64,000 nucleotides of DNA, taken from Ornatilinea apprima. GTDB lineage: Bacteria > Chloroflexota > Anaerolineae > Anaerolineales > Anaerolineaceae. The stretch covers positions 62,001 to 126,000 of the forward strand of contig NZ_LGCL01000015.1 of the NCBI RefSeq assembly GCF_001306115.1, written 5' to 3'. Below, in pieces: positions 1 to 13,147 of the stretch (within the stretch, counting starts at the first letter, position 1; the number at the start of each line of letters is the position of its first letter). Under the pieces are notes generated by a model. That model was not told where the DNA came from. It was given only the letters and a program-made list of their open reading frames with translations, and made no database searches. A program made the position numbers and the translations under genes.

Positions 1-1111
<1,111 letters not shown>

Positions 1112-1132
1112 GAGCAAAAAATCCAATCTTCG

Positions 1133-2182
1133 TTAAAAATCTTCAACCGCGCGCGGCAGGTTGATATCGAACGGCGGGTAAATCACCCCATTTTCGGTCA
1201 CTAAAGCCGTGATCAGGTCGTTGGGTGTTACATCAAAAGCCGGGTTGAAGGCCTTCGCGCCCTGGGGGGTTACCCGCTGGCCGTTCACCTCAATCCCAAG
1301 TACTTCTTCCTGGTCGCGCTCCTCAATCGGAATCAGATCGCCCGATTTCAGATTCAGGTCTACCGTGGTGGTGGGGAAAACCGCATAAACCGGCACGCCA
1401 TTGGTTTTGGCAGCCAGCGACAGCATATAGGTGCCAATCTTGTTGCACACATCGCCATTGGCAGCCACCCGGTCCGCTCCATAGAAAACCTTCTTCACCA
1501 TCCCGCTGCGCAGAAAATGGCCTGACATGTTGTCGGTAATGATGTGATAGGGAATTTGATACTGATCCAACTCCCAGGCGGTCAGGCGCGCGCCCTGCAG
1601 GCGCGGGCGGGTTTCATCCACCAGAACATGAATTTTCTTCCCCTGCTCGTGCGCCATGCGGATCGCGCCCAGCGCGGTGCCCCAATCCACCGTTGCCAGC
1701 GAGCCGGTGTTGCAATGATGGATAATGGTGTCGCCATCTTCAATCAGAGCCGCGCCAAACTCCGCCATGCGGCGGTTGGTTTCCACGTCTTCCTGGGCAA
1801 TCAGCTTGGCTTCCGCAATCATCAACTGCGTCAGATCGTCGGCTGTAGAAGCCGGCACAGAAGCTTTTTTTAACATGCGCTGCACTGCCCACGCCAGGTT
1901 CACGGCGGTCGGCCGCGAGGCAATCAAAACGTCGGCAGCTTTTTTCAGGTCTGCCCGCAGCCCCTCGGTTGTCGTCTGTGCGCTCTGACAGGCCGCCAGG
2001 GCCATGCCAAACGCGGCAGCCGCGCCAATCACCGGCGCGCCGCGCACGGTCATATTCTGTATCGCAGTTGACACTTTGGTATAATTCTCACAGGTAACCA
2101 TTTCCACTTGGGCGGGGAGAAGCCGCTGATCAAGCAATTGCAGCGTGCAGGAGGAATCATCCCATTCGAGTGATCGTACCAT
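1133..2182 (-). CDS. mtnA: S-methyl-5-thioribose-1-phosphate isomerase
   Basis: 349 residues, usual length for MtnA, an eIF2B-alpha-like isomerase that converts methylthioribose-1-phosphate to methylthioribulose-1-phosphate in methionine salvage. Seen: GAPVIGAAAAFG near the N-terminus, HHCNTGSLATVDWGTALG with the catalytic Cys, VDETRPRLQGARLTAWEL, and FYGADRVAANGDVCNKIGTY with the catalytic Asp. The ATG at 2182 is preceded by AAGGAAG. It heads the operon mtnA, PfkB kinase, ahcY. No other salvage genes (mtnP, mtnB, mtnC) are visible. Members of this family sometimes act on related 1-phospho-pentoses (ribose-1,5-bisphosphate isomerase), which is the main alternative. Confidence 0.93.
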   Translation of the reverse strand: MVRSLEWDDSSCTLQLLDQRLLPAQVEMVTCENYTKVSTAIQNMTVRGAPVIGAAAAFGMALAACQSAQTTTEGLRADLKKAADVLIASRPTAVNLAWAVQRMLKKASVPASTADDLTQLMIAEAKLIAQEDVETNRRMAEFGAALIEDGDTIIHHCNTGSLATVDWGTALGAIRMAHEQGKKIHVLVDETRPRLQGARLTAWELDQYQIPYHIITDNMSGHFLRSGMVKKVFYGADRVAANGDVCNKIGTYMLSLAAKTNGVPVYAVFPTTTVDLNLKSGDLIPIEERDQEEVLGIEVNGQRVTPQGAKAFNPAFDVTPNDLITALVTENGVIYPPFDINLPRAVEDF

Positions 2183-2325
2183 TGTGCGTTCTTCCTTTTG
2201 ATTGGAGGACTAAAAGGCGGTTGGAAAGCTGGACATTCAGCAATTGAATAACCAATCTAGTTTAACATGCAATCCATCGGATGTCAAAGTCTTCACTGCT
2301 TTACAGAATTCAGAAAGACAATTGT

Positions 2326-4740
2326 ATGAAAATGAAACTTCTTCCCCTGGCCGCGTGGTTTTTGATCCTGGCAACCCTGTCTGCCTGCGCCGGTCCGGCC
2401 CCGCAATCCCCACAGGGTTCTGCTGGCAGCCAGCAGTCCACATCGATTCCCCTGCCCTCTCCAACACCCACTGCCACCCCCACGCCCCAGCCGCAGGCCC
2501 GGGTTGATCAGGGCGACCATCTTCTGCTGCTGGGTGATTACGCCAGCGCCCGGCAGGAATATGAAACCGCTATCAACCAGGCCGCCGATCCAGAAATCCA
2601 GGTTGCCGCCATGATCGGCCTGGGGCGGATGCAGCTTTTACAGCAGCAATACACCACCGCCACTCAGGCATTTCTGACCGTCATTCAAAATTATCCCAAC
2701 AGCCAGCACCTGGCCGAAGCCCAATTCTTTTTGGGAAAAAGCTACGCGGCCATGAACAACCATCAGGTCGCGGCAGACGCGTTTGGACAGTATCTGGCCC
2801 TGCGTCCCGGTGTGATTGACGCCTATATTCAGGAACTGCGCGGCAATGAGCTGCTCGCCGCCGGGCAGTTTACAGACGCGATTGCCGCCTTCGAAGCGGC
2901 CGCCGCCGCTCCCCGCCGCAGCGACCCCACCCCGCTCAAAATCAAAATCGCCCAGACCTACGCCAGCATGGGCGAATACGAACAGGCCATCAGCCGTTAT
3001 TGGGAAATAAACCAGGCCACCACCAATGACTTTGTTAAAGCCCAAACCAATTTTCTGCTTGGCCAGGCCTATCTGGCCATCGGGCTGCCCGATCAGGCCT
3101 ACGCCCGCTTTCAAGAATCTGTCTCCAACTATCCCCTGGCCTACGACACCTATTCCGGGTTGGTAGTGCTGATCAACAACGGTATTGCCGTCAGCGACCT
3201 CGACCGCGGCCTGGTTGATTATTTTGCCGGGCAGTACGGCCTGGCCATTGAAGCTTTCACGCGGTATATGCAGGCCAATCCCCAGCACGACGCCACCCCG
3301 CTTTACTACCGTGCAATGAGCCACCGCTCGCTGGGGCAGTACGGCGCCGAAATGCGAGACTGGGAACTGATCATCAGCCAGTATGAGACCGATCGTTTTT
3401 GGATGGACGCCTGGAAGGAGAAAGCCTACACGCAGTGGGTGTATTTCACCGATTACAGCGCTGCGGCCGCCACCCTTGAGCAGTTTGTGGCGCGTTTTCC
3501 GGCTGCCGCGCAAGCCGCGGAGCTGCTGCTGGAAGCCGGCCGCATTTACGAACGCGGCGGGCTGCTCAATGAGGCGATTGAAACCTGGGAAGGCGTAGCC
3601 AACAACTATCCCACCAGCGCCGAAGCGCCCGCCTGCCTTTTCCAATCCGGCTTGCTGCGCTACCGCCAGCAAGATTTTTTCAACGCGCAAGCGAACTTCC
3701 AGCGTTACCTTGCCATCGTCTCCGCGCCGCGCGATATTGCCGCCGCCTACTTCTGGATCGGCAAGGCCAAATCTGCCCTGGGTGACAGTGAAGGCGCGCG
3801 CCAGTCGTGGGAACAGGCCGCCCAGCGCGACCCCACCGGTTATTACAGCGAGCGTGCCAGAGATCTTCTGCAGGGCCGCGAGCCTTTTTCTCCCCCCGCT
3901 TTTTACAACCTGGACTACGACCTTCAAAAAGAGCGCTCCATTGCCGAAACATGGATGCGTTCCACCTTTAACCTGGAGGCCGATATCGACCTGAATAACC
4001 TGGCGGACCTGGAAGCTAACCCGCGTTTTCAGCGCGCCAACGCCTATTGGGAATTGGGACTGTTTGAATTGGCTAACAACGAACTGCAAGACCTGAAAGA
4101 TGAAATCGCGTCAGACCCGGCGCACTGCTTCCGGCTGCTTAAATACCTGATGGAGCGGGGTTTCTACCGCCAGGCGATCATCCTCAGCCGCCACATCCTT
4201 GACCTGGCTGGCATGGATGACGCCGCCACGTTTACCGCCCCGCCCTACTTCAACCATATACGTTTCGGCGTCTATTACCCCGATTACGTTCTTTCTGCCG
4301 CCCAGGAATACAATTTTCACCCGCTCTTCCTGCTCAGCGTCATCCGCCAGGAAAGCCTGTTTGACGGGCTGGTTCAATCCACCGCCGGCGCGCGCGGACT
4401 GATGCAGATCATTCCCTCAACCGGCCAGGAAATAGCCTCCATCCTCAACTGGCCAGTGGGTTATACGGATGCGGACCTGGATCGCCCGTTTGTGAATGTG
4501 CGCCTTGGCTCCGCCTACCTTGCGCGCCAGCGCACCTATTTCAATGCCAACCTCTACCTGTCGTTGGCCGCTTATAATGCCGGGCCAGGCAACGCCCAGC
4601 AGTGGGCCGCCCTGGTGAGCGATGATCCTGACCTTTACCTGGAGACCATTCGCTTCAAAGAAACCCGCACCTACATTACGCAGATCTACGAGTTCTATTC
4701 GATTTACCGCCGTCTTTACGAAACGCAACCTTCTACTTGA
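2326..4740 (+). CDS. lipoprotein soluble lytic murein transglycosylase with TPR repeats
   Basis: About 804 residues. The start is the ATG at 2326, giving a lipoprotein signal MKMKLLPLAAW...LSAC; an in-frame ATG at 2281 would bury it. After the Cys comes a Ser/Pro/Thr-rich linker, then a long helical region of TPR-like repeats (roughly residues 70-560). A C-terminal SLT domain follows, with RQESLFDG (catalytic Glu676), GARGLMQIIPSTG and AAYNAGPGNAQQW. It should cleave peptidoglycan strands to 1,6-anhydro products at the cell surface. The layout is that of the Slt70 type but with a lipid anchor and tandem TPRs. It is divergent from mtnA. Confidence 0.92.
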   Translation: MKMKLLPLAAWFLILATLSACAGPAPQSPQGSAGSQQSTSIPLPSPTPTATPTPQPQARVDQGDHLLLLGDYASARQEYETAINQAADPEIQVAAMIGLGRMQLLQQQYTTATQAFLTVIQNYPNSQHLAEAQFFLGKSYAAMNNHQVAADAFGQYLALRPGVIDAYIQELRGNELLAAGQFTDAIAAFEAAAAAPRRSDPTPLKIKIAQTYASMGEYEQAISRYWEINQATTNDFVKAQTNFLLGQAYLAIGLPDQAYARFQESVSNYPLAYDTYSGLVVLINNGIAVSDLDRGLVDYFAGQYGLAIEAFTRYMQANPQHDATPLYYRAMSHRSLGQYGAEMRDWELIISQYETDRFWMDAWKEKAYTQWVYFTDYSAAAATLEQFVARFPAAAQAAELLLEAGRIYERGGLLNEAIETWEGVANNYPTSAEAPACLFQSGLLRYRQQDFFNAQANFQRYLAIVSAPRDIAAAYFWIGKAKSALGDSEGARQSWEQAAQRDPTGYYSERARDLLQGREPFSPPAFYNLDYDLQKERSIAETWMRSTFNLEADIDLNNLADLEANPRFQRANAYWELGLFELANNELQDLKDEIASDPAHCFRLLKYLMERGFYRQAIILSRHILDLAGMDDAATFTAPPYFNHIRFGVYYPDYVLSAAQEYNFHPLFLLSVIRQESLFDGLVQSTAGARGLMQIIPSTGQEIASILNWPVGYTDADLDRPFVNVRLGSAYLARQRTYFNANLYLSLAAYNAGPGNAQQWAALVSDDPDLYLETIRFKETRTYITQIYEFYSIYRRLYETQPST

Positions 4741-4751
4741 GGATGTTGAAC

Positions 4752-5294
4752 ATGCACGGTCTGGTTTCCCTGCTCCCACAGCCTTTCTACCACGAGGTGG
4801 AGTTGCTTTGGGACGAATTGGAACGAGAATGCGGCCTGGTTGGTGTGCGCCAGACGCCGTTTCCGCATTTCTCGTGGACGGCCTCTGAGAGCGTCAGCGA
4901 AAGCGCGCTGCAGGCCAAGCTCAACCGACTTGCCCGTCAGATAAAGCCCTTTGCCATCAGCACCGCCGGGGTTGGCATCTTCCCCGGCGAAAAACCGGTG
5001 GTTTTTATCCGGGTGGTCAAAAGCCCGGCGCTGTTCAGCCTGCATGAGACCATCCTTGCCGCCGTCCGCGAACCGCTGGGTGGCACGCTTAGCCCGCTCT
5101 ACGAACCGGATGTTTGGGTTCCGCACATTACCCTCGCCTACGAGGATGTTAGCGAGGAAAATCTGGCGGCAGTTGTGCGCATGCTGGCCGGCCGGGATTT
5201 GCATTGGAAAATGCAAATCGACAACCTGGCCTTCATTCTTCATCGCCCAGGAACCAGCGCCGAAATGAAGTTCGTCCAGCGCTTCCAGTCATAA
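4752..5294 (+). CDS. 2H phosphoesterase / 2'-5' RNA ligase family protein
   Basis: About 180 residues with the two H-x-S/T motifs of the 2H phosphoesterase superfamily: PHFSW (His39, Ser41) and PHITLAY (His125, Thr127). These enzymes open 2',3'-cyclic phosphates or 2'-5' linkages (LigT/ThpR and relatives). I chose the ATG at 4752 because GAGG at 4739-4742 is 9 bases upstream; upstream in-frame TTG/ATG codons would overlap the stop of the transglycosylase gene. It follows that gene at once and may be co-transcribed. The substrate is unknown. Confidence 0.85.
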   Translation: MHGLVSLLPQPFYHEVELLWDELERECGLVGVRQTPFPHFSWTASESVSESALQAKLNRLARQIKPFAISTAGVGIFPGEKPVVFIRVVKSPALFSLHETILAAVREPLGGTLSPLYEPDVWVPHITLAYEDVSEENLAAVVRMLAGRDLHWKMQIDNLAFILHRPGTSAEMKFVQRFQS

Positions 5295-5323
5295 CCCACT
5301 CCAACTTGCATTCACATAGAAAA

Positions 5324-5351
5324 GCGGGCGCGTTCATGCCAACGCGCCCGC
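5324..5351 (-). terminator. intrinsic terminator between convergent genes
   Basis: Perfect 11-bp stem, GCGGGCGCGTT / AACGCGCCCGC, with a 6-base loop. On the minus strand the stem is followed by TTTTC, so it mainly terminates the pdhC transcript; it may also stop the plus-strand 2H phosphoesterase transcript. Confidence 0.8.
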
Positions 5352-5389
5352 AATACGTTCCATTGTTCAGGGTTTTCCCCTGCGCCGTT

Positions 5390-6652
5390 TCAGATCATGA
5401 GATGCAATGGCTGCTCAATGATCTGCTTTAGCCACTGCATAAACTGCGCGCCTTCCGCGCCATCCGATACGCGGTGGTCCACAGAAAGGGTCAGCTTCAT
5501 CCGCAAGCCCGCTTTCACCTCTCCATTCACCACTACCGGGGTCTCACGCGCCGCGCCAACGGCCAGGATCGCCGCTTCAGGCGGGTTGATGATCGCGCCA
5601 AATTCTTCCACCTGGTACATACCCAAATTGCTGATGGAGAAGGTAGAACCTTCAATATCCTCTGGGCGCACCTTGCCGTCTCTGGCGCGCTTCACCAGCG
5701 ATTTCACCTCGCCAGAAATCACGCGCACGGGCTTTTGATCCGCGTCGCGAGTTACAACTGTCAGCAGACCACCTTCCACCGCCACGGCCACGCCAATATT
5801 GACATGCCCGTGCCGAACAACCTCAGTCCCTTGTAACGACGCGTTGAGGTTGGGGAAGCGTCGCAGCGCCACAGCCGCGGCCTTGATGAGGAAATCGTTG
5901 ACCGAGGTCTTCTCCTCCTCCGGTAGCAGTTCATTGACCTGTTTGCGCAGTTCCAGCAGCGGCGCGGCATCCACGTCGTACGTCAGGTAGAAATGTGGAA
6001 CCGTCTGTTTCGATTCGACCATGCGCCGCCCAATTGCCTGGCGCAGCTTGTTCAAGCTCACCCGCTCGTCGGCAGGCGCCCCAGCCGCGCTCCATGCGGC
6101 TGGCGGCAGGGCGGCTCTCGTCTCCACAGCCGCTGCCAATGGCGCGGCAGCCTTGGGGCTGGCCAGGGCTTGTTCAACATCTTTTTTGACGACCCGGCCG
6201 CCCGGACCACTGCCCTCCAGCTCGGCCAGGTTCAACTGGTGGTCTTTCGCCATCCGTTTGGCCAACGGGGAGGCCTTCACCATCCCGCTACCGGCTTGCG
6301 CTTCAGCCACCGCGGGGGCCACCTCCGGGGCAAGCGCAGCTGCCGGGGCACTTTCTTCTTTCGGCGCGCCCGGTTTTTCAGCCTGTGGCGCGGGAACATC
6401 CGCCACTTCTTCGCCGGGCGCTGCAATCACCGCGATGGGCGTGCCGACAGGCACAATTTCTTTTTCTTCGACCAATTGCCGCGCCATCACGCCTTCAAAG
6501 GAAGATTCAACCTCAACGGTAGCTTTATCGGTTTCAATCTCAGCCAGCACATCGCCTTTGGCAACGCTCTCACCGACCTTTTTCACCCAGTGTACCAGCG
6601 TGCCTTCCGCCATGTCGAAGCCAAGTTTGGGCATGCTTACAATATCAGCCAT
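5390..6652 (-). CDS. pdhC: pyruvate dehydrogenase E2, dihydrolipoamide acetyltransferase
   Basis: 420 residues in E2 order: one N-terminal lipoyl domain (ETDKATVEVES, lipoyl Lys43), an Ala/Pro-rich linker, a peripheral-subunit-binding domain around residues 126-162 (SPLAKRMAKDHQLNLAELEGSG), a second linker, and the acetyltransferase domain ending with SVDHRVSDG (catalytic His393). It transfers acetyl from E1 to CoA. Its ATG overlaps the pdhB stop by one base (TAATG), which indicates translational coupling. No E3 (lipoamide dehydrogenase) gene is present in this window. A branched-chain 2-oxoacid substrate is possible, since E2 sequence alone does not settle it. Confidence 0.92.
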   Translation of the reverse strand: MADIVSMPKLGFDMAEGTLVHWVKKVGESVAKGDVLAEIETDKATVEVESSFEGVMARQLVEEKEIVPVGTPIAVIAAPGEEVADVPAPQAEKPGAPKEESAPAAALAPEVAPAVAEAQAGSGMVKASPLAKRMAKDHQLNLAELEGSGPGGRVVKKDVEQALASPKAAAPLAAAVETRAALPPAAWSAAGAPADERVSLNKLRQAIGRRMVESKQTVPHFYLTYDVDAAPLLELRKQVNELLPEEEKTSVNDFLIKAAAVALRRFPNLNASLQGTEVVRHGHVNIGVAVAVEGGLLTVVTRDADQKPVRVISGEVKSLVKRARDGKVRPEDIEGSTFSISNLGMYQVEEFGAIINPPEAAILAVGAARETPVVVNGEVKAGLRMKLTLSVDHRVSDGAEGAQFMQWLKQIIEQPLHLMI

Positions 6653-7623
6653 TAGAGCACCTCCTTGACTGCTTTCACCACATCGGCGACCTGCGGCAGT
6701 GCCATTTGCTCCAGTTTGCGGTTATACGGCAACGGCACCTCTGCCTGCGCAACGCGCTTGATCGGCGCGTCCACATAATCAAATGCCTCTTCGTAGATCC
6801 GGCTGGCAATTTCTGACCCAACGCCAAAGGAGCGCCAGCCTTCTTCCACCACCACCGCGCGATTGGTCTTCTTGAACGATTCCAGCACCGGGTCCATATC
6901 CAGCGGGCGCAGGCTGCGCAAATCCACAATCTCGACTTCAATGCCTTCTTTAGAAAGCTCATCGGCTGCCTGCATGGATACCTGTAGCATCTTGCTGTAG
7001 GTAACGATGGTTACATCTTTGCCGGGCCTCTGCACGGTGGATTTGCCAATCGGCACGATGTAATCGCCCTCTGGCACTTCACCGCGCGTTTGATACAGCG
7101 TGGCGTGCTCAATAAAGAACACCGGGTCATCGCTGCGGATGGCCGCCTTCAGCAGGCCTTTCGCATCGGCCGGGGTTCCGGGGGCCACAACCTTCAGCCC
7201 CGGGAAATGGGCAAAAATCGCGTCCGGGGTTTGCGAATGGGTAGCGCCCAACTGCCGGCCACCGCCGCCCACAGTGCGGATCACCATGGGGAGCACAAAC
7301 TGCCCACCAAACATATAGTGTAGCTTGGCGGCCTCATTGACAATATGGTCCATGGCCGAGAACGCGAAGTTAATCGTCATCAATTCGGTTACCGGCCGCA
7401 AACCGGTCAGCGCCGCGCCAATCCCCGCGCCAATAATTGCGGCCTCAGCGATGGGGGTATCGCGAACGCGATCAGGACCAAAGTGATCGTAGAACCCTTT
7501 GGTTACCGCATAGGTGCCGCCCCACACGCCCACTTCTTCTCCCATAATAAACACCTTGGGATCTCGTTCCATTTCCTCCCACAAAGCCTGTGAGATGGCC
7601 TCGCGCATTGTTATTCTGGCCAT
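6652..7623 (-). CDS. pdhB: pyruvate dehydrogenase E1 component, beta subunit
   Basis: About 323 residues. MARITMREAISQALWEEM is the usual E1-beta N-terminus, which places the start at 7623; the reading frame stays open for 40 codons upstream, overlapping pdhA, and that extension is not family-like. Seen: GEEVGVWGG, DTPIAEAAIIGAGIGAALTGLRPV, and MQAADELSKEGIEVEIVDLRSLRPLD of the C-terminal transketolase domain (split here by my reading, not by the gene). Together with E1-alpha it decarboxylates pyruvate using thiamine diphosphate. It starts 4 bases after the pdhA stop. Confidence 0.93.
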   Translation of the reverse strand: MARITMREAISQALWEEMERDPKVFIMGEEVGVWGGTYAVTKGFYDHFGPDRVRDTPIAEAAIIGAGIGAALTGLRPVTELMTINFAFSAMDHIVNEAAKLHYMFGGQFVLPMVIRTVGGGGRQLGATHSQTPDAIFAHFPGLKVVAPGTPADAKGLLKAAIRSDDPVFFIEHATLYQTRGEVPEGDYIVPIGKSTVQRPGKDVTIVTYSKMLQVSMQAADELSKEGIEVEIVDLRSLRPLDMDPVLESFKKTNRAVVVEEGWRSFGVGSEIASRIYEEAFDYVDAPIKRVAQAEVPLPYNRKLEQMALPQVADVVKAVKEVL

Positions 7624-7627
7624 GTAA

Positions 7628-8599
7628 TTATCCCTCCACTGAATTTTCCACGTAGATATCGGTAAAGAGTTCTTCAGGATCCGGGTCAGGAGAAGACTCG
7701 GCAAACGCCACAGCTTCGCGCACTTCTTCACTGGCAAGTTCATCCTGCCGGTTCAATTCTTCTTCTGTGAAAATACCGCGATCCATCAAATATTTGCGAT
7801 AAACACCAATCGGGTCGTTTTCCTGCCATTGGTGCACTTCTTCGCTTTTTCGGTAGCGTTCCGGGTCGCCCATCGAATGCCCACGGAAGCGGTAGGTCTC
7901 AATCTCTAAGAACTGCGGCCCATTGCCCGCCCGGATGTCATCGATCATCTCTTTCGATTTTTCGTAGACCTTCATTACATCCATGCCGTCCACCACGTCA
8001 TTCTTCATGCCGTAACCCTCGGCCTTCTGGCGGATTTCGGAAACAGCTGAAGCGCGTTCCACCGCGGTACCCATGCCGTAGCGGTTGTTCTCGCACACCC
8101 ATAGCACCGGCAGCTTCCACACTTTCGACATGTTGAGCGCCTCGTGGAAAAAGCCAATATTGGTGGCGCCATCACCAAACATGCAAATCGTTACGCCGTC
8201 GGTTTTGCTGTATTGATCGCCCAAAGCCAGGCCAGCCGCCAGCGGAAGATGCGCGCCCACAATCGCGTGCCCGCCCCAGAAGTTTTTTTCCACCGAGGCC
8301 ATATGCATTGAACCACCTTTGCCTTTTGAGCAGCCTGTTGCCTTACCCAGCAGCTCTGCCAGCACTTCTTTGGCGCTCAGGCCGGCATTGATTGCCAAAC
8401 CGTGATCGCGGTAAGCCGTGATCAACCGGTCTTGCGGTTTTCGCGCCCCCACCAGGCCGGTGCTGACGGCTTCCTGCCCGATATAGAGATGCAAAAATCC
8501 GCCAATTTTCCCCTGCTGATAAAGCTCGGCTGCGCTTTCTTCTACTTTGCGAATGACGACCATTTGATGATAAAGGTCTAGATACTCTTGTTTTTCCAT
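7628..8599 (-). CDS. pdhA: pyruvate dehydrogenase E1 component, alpha subunit
   Basis: About 323 residues. The ATG at 8599 (MEKQEYLDLYHQMVVIRKVEE) has a strong GGGAGGAG 7 bases upstream, so I reject the longer frame that starts at 8647. The thiamine diphosphate motif is GDGATNIGFFHEALN...ENN, and the conserved phosphorylation-loop region reads RFRGHSMGDPERYR. It heads the pdhA-pdhB-pdhC operon. An aerobic-type PDH in a lineage usually seen as anaerobic is not unusual in Anaerolineae, but pyruvate:ferredoxin oxidoreductase would be the expected anaerobic counterpart. Confidence 0.93.
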   Translation of the reverse strand: MEKQEYLDLYHQMVVIRKVEESAAELYQQGKIGGFLHLYIGQEAVSTGLVGARKPQDRLITAYRDHGLAINAGLSAKEVLAELLGKATGCSKGKGGSMHMASVEKNFWGGHAIVGAHLPLAAGLALGDQYSKTDGVTICMFGDGATNIGFFHEALNMSKVWKLPVLWVCENNRYGMGTAVERASAVSEIRQKAEGYGMKNDVVDGMDVMKVYEKSKEMIDDIRAGNGPQFLEIETYRFRGHSMGDPERYRKSEEVHQWQENDPIGVYRKYLMDRGIFTEEELNRQDELASEEVREAVAFAESSPDPDPEELFTDIYVENSVEG

Positions 8600-8685
8600 A
8601 ATAAAAAGCTCCTCCCGGAAGATTTTGCTGTAACGCGCAAGCTGCATTGTGATCTGGCGCTTTTCCCTTACGCTTACTCGCCGTA

Positions 8686-8691
8686 ATTATA
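8686..8691 (-). promoter_or_regulatory. probable extended -10 of the pdhABC promoter
   Basis: On the minus strand TGCTATAAT gives a perfect TATAAT with a TGn extension about 87 bases before the pdhA start. The -35 region is weak (TATCCA or similar), as is common with extended -10 promoters. This is pattern recognition only. Confidence 0.5.
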
Positions 8692-8810
8692 GCAAATATA
8701 CAGCCTTATTGGATAATATTTGTATGATTTTTATCTCCTTTTTGAGAAAAACCCCAACCGTAAAGTTAGATTATTTTGATCTCAAAAAGTTACTTAATTA
8801 CCATTTTACA

Positions 8811-8847
8811 CAAAAAACCCCGCAAAGGGGTCAGCCTTTGCGGGGTT
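8811..8847 (-). terminator. intrinsic terminator of ppdK
   Basis: A 13-bp stem AACCCCGCAAAGG / CCTTTGCGGGGTT with a 6-base loop is followed on the minus strand by TTTTTTG. It lies 32 bases past the ppdK stop and is a textbook rho-independent terminator. Confidence 0.93.
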
Positions 8848-8879
8848 GTACAAGATTCGAACTTCAGCCGGGAAGCTGT

Positions 8880-11627
<2,748 letters not shown>

Positions 11628-11903
11628 CAAAATCCTCCTTGGTTTTCAATCGCCCGCTTAGGTTCGGGCAAATTATCTGAACTCACTAATAAAAGATTTT
11701 ACCACAACCCGCCCTAATTTTTTTTGTTTCTGCTACCAATTCAACACCACCGCGCGCACTGCTGTGATTCTTTGCACCGAATACACCGCCTCTCTCTAAA
11801 GAATTTCTCACCGTTCATAGCGCGCGCGCCCTTCTTTTGTAAACCACCTGCAAGGTCATAGATTATCCCTTTATTGCATAATAGAGATGGAGCCAACCCA
11901 GAC

Positions 11904-12335
11904 ATGAAACAACAATTATCCGTACTTGTAATCGATGACGACCCCGCCACAACCGATTTATTGAGTCTTTTACTAATGCCGGTTACTTCCGAAGTAATTA
12001 TCGCGAACTCAGGCGGTGAAGGGGTTGATCTTGCCCGCGAATTTGAACCCGACTTTATCGTGCTCGATTTAATGATGCCCGATATGACCGGAGCGGAGGT
12101 CGCCGCGGAAATTCGCAAGTTCAGCTCCGTACCCATCCTCATCCTCAGCGCCATCAATCACCCGCAGTTGGTTGCCAGCGCGCTGGATAACGGCGCGGAT
12201 AACTTCCTGCGCAAGCCAGTTTCGGAAGACATCCTCGTTTCTCAAATTCGCCGCATGACAAGCCGTGCACCCGTGGCGGATAAGGCCATTCCTCCCACCC
12301 CCTTTTCTGAATGGTTTACCTCCAAATCTCCCTGA
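11904..12335 (+). CDS. stand-alone response regulator receiver protein
   Basis: About 143 residues, a single CheY-like receiver domain. Seen: VLVIDDD (acidic pocket), VLDLMMPDMTG (phosphorylated Asp), ILSA, and FLRKPVS (conserved Lys). There is no output domain, only a short C-terminal tail. I start at the ATG at 11904 with GGAG 11 bases upstream; a TTG 30 bases earlier is in frame. No histidine kinase is adjacent, so the partner is unknown. It is convergent with the minus-strand hydrolase gene. Confidence 0.88.
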   Translation: MKQQLSVLVIDDDPATTDLLSLLLMPVTSEVIIANSGGEGVDLAREFEPDFIVLDLMMPDMTGAEVAAEIRKFSSVPILILSAINHPQLVASALDNGADNFLRKPVSEDILVSQIRRMTSRAPVADKAIPPTPFSEWFTSKSP

Positions 12336-12379
12336 AGCTGATACCATCGTCTACAACGCAGGCATCTGGCCTGCGTTTT

Positions 12380-13147
12380 TCATTGCACCCGCCGTGCCAG
12401 TTCCAGAATTGCCCGCGCTGTCTCCTGGGGGCATTCCAGCATCGGCATATGCCCGGCGTCATCCAATACCACCAGGCGGCCGTTTACAAGCATCCGGCTG
12501 GCCGCTTCCGCCGTTTCCAGGCTCACAACCCGGTCCCGCCTGCCCGCAATGATCAGGGCTGGGGCTTTCAAACCCTGCAGTGTCGCGGTTTCATCTCCGC
12601 GCGCAGCCATGCCAAGCTGCGCAGCAGCCGCGCCCGCGCTGGAATTTTCGAGGATTATCTCCTTCATGCGGGGATAAAGATGCGCGATGTCACTTAACTG
12701 GGCGGGCATGCTCTCAGCCAGAAAGCCCAACCCTTCGCGTTCCAGCCGTTCTGCACTGGCCTGCCGGCTGGCGGCTTTCTCCGCGCTGTCGGCCAACGGA
12801 TGAGAAGCGATCAGCCCCAGGCCCAGCAGCCGCCGCGGAAAGAGCCTCGCGAAAGCCAGAGCCGCGTATCCGCCCATTGAATGTCCGGCCACCACCACCT
12901 GCTCAATGCCCAGCCTATCCAGCAGGGCGGCCACATCCCGCGCCATCGCCCCCATCGTGTTTGTCCGCTCCCCCACCGGTGAGCGTCCGTGCCCGCGCAG
13001 ATCGGGCAGAATCAAGCGCAGATCCTCATCCAGCAGCGCATTCACATCCTCCCAGATTCGCCGATTGAACGGAAAACCGTGCAGCAGCACCACCGGCGTT
13101 CCGCTGCCGCGTGCCTCAAAATCCAGGTTTACCGTTTCACTCTTCAT
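12380..13147 (-). CDS. alpha/beta-hydrolase fold protein
   Basis: 255 residues with the core signatures: PVVLLHGFPFNRRIW (oxyanion HG), LPDLRGHGRSP, the nucleophile elbow GHSMGG, ALIIAGRRDRVV near the acid, and LDDAGHMPMLE with the catalytic His. It belongs with 3-oxoadipate enol-lactonase, BioH and esterase-like hydrolases, but the substrate cannot be named. The start overlaps the end of the nucleotidyltransferase gene by 11 bases, so it is probably co-transcribed with tdk, hpt and that gene. Confidence 0.88.
   Translation of the reverse strand: MKSETVNLDFEARGSGTPVVLLHGFPFNRRIWEDVNALLDEDLRLILPDLRGHGRSPVGERTNTMGAMARDVAALLDRLGIEQVVVAGHSMGGYAALAFARLFPRRLLGLGLIASHPLADSAEKAASRQASAERLEREGLGFLAESMPAQLSDIAHLYPRMKEIILENSSAGAAAAQLGMAARGDETATLQGLKAPALIIAGRRDRVVSLETAEAASRMLVNGRLVVLDDAGHMPMLECPQETARAILELARRVQ

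Noticed and set aside
2638..4089. 483-codon minus-strand frame opposite the lytic transglycosylase
   Set aside because: Shadow of a clearly conserved coding sequence.
12265..12697. Plus-strand frames downstream of the response regulator
   Set aside because: They overlap the alpha/beta hydrolase gene on the other strand and have no conserved content.
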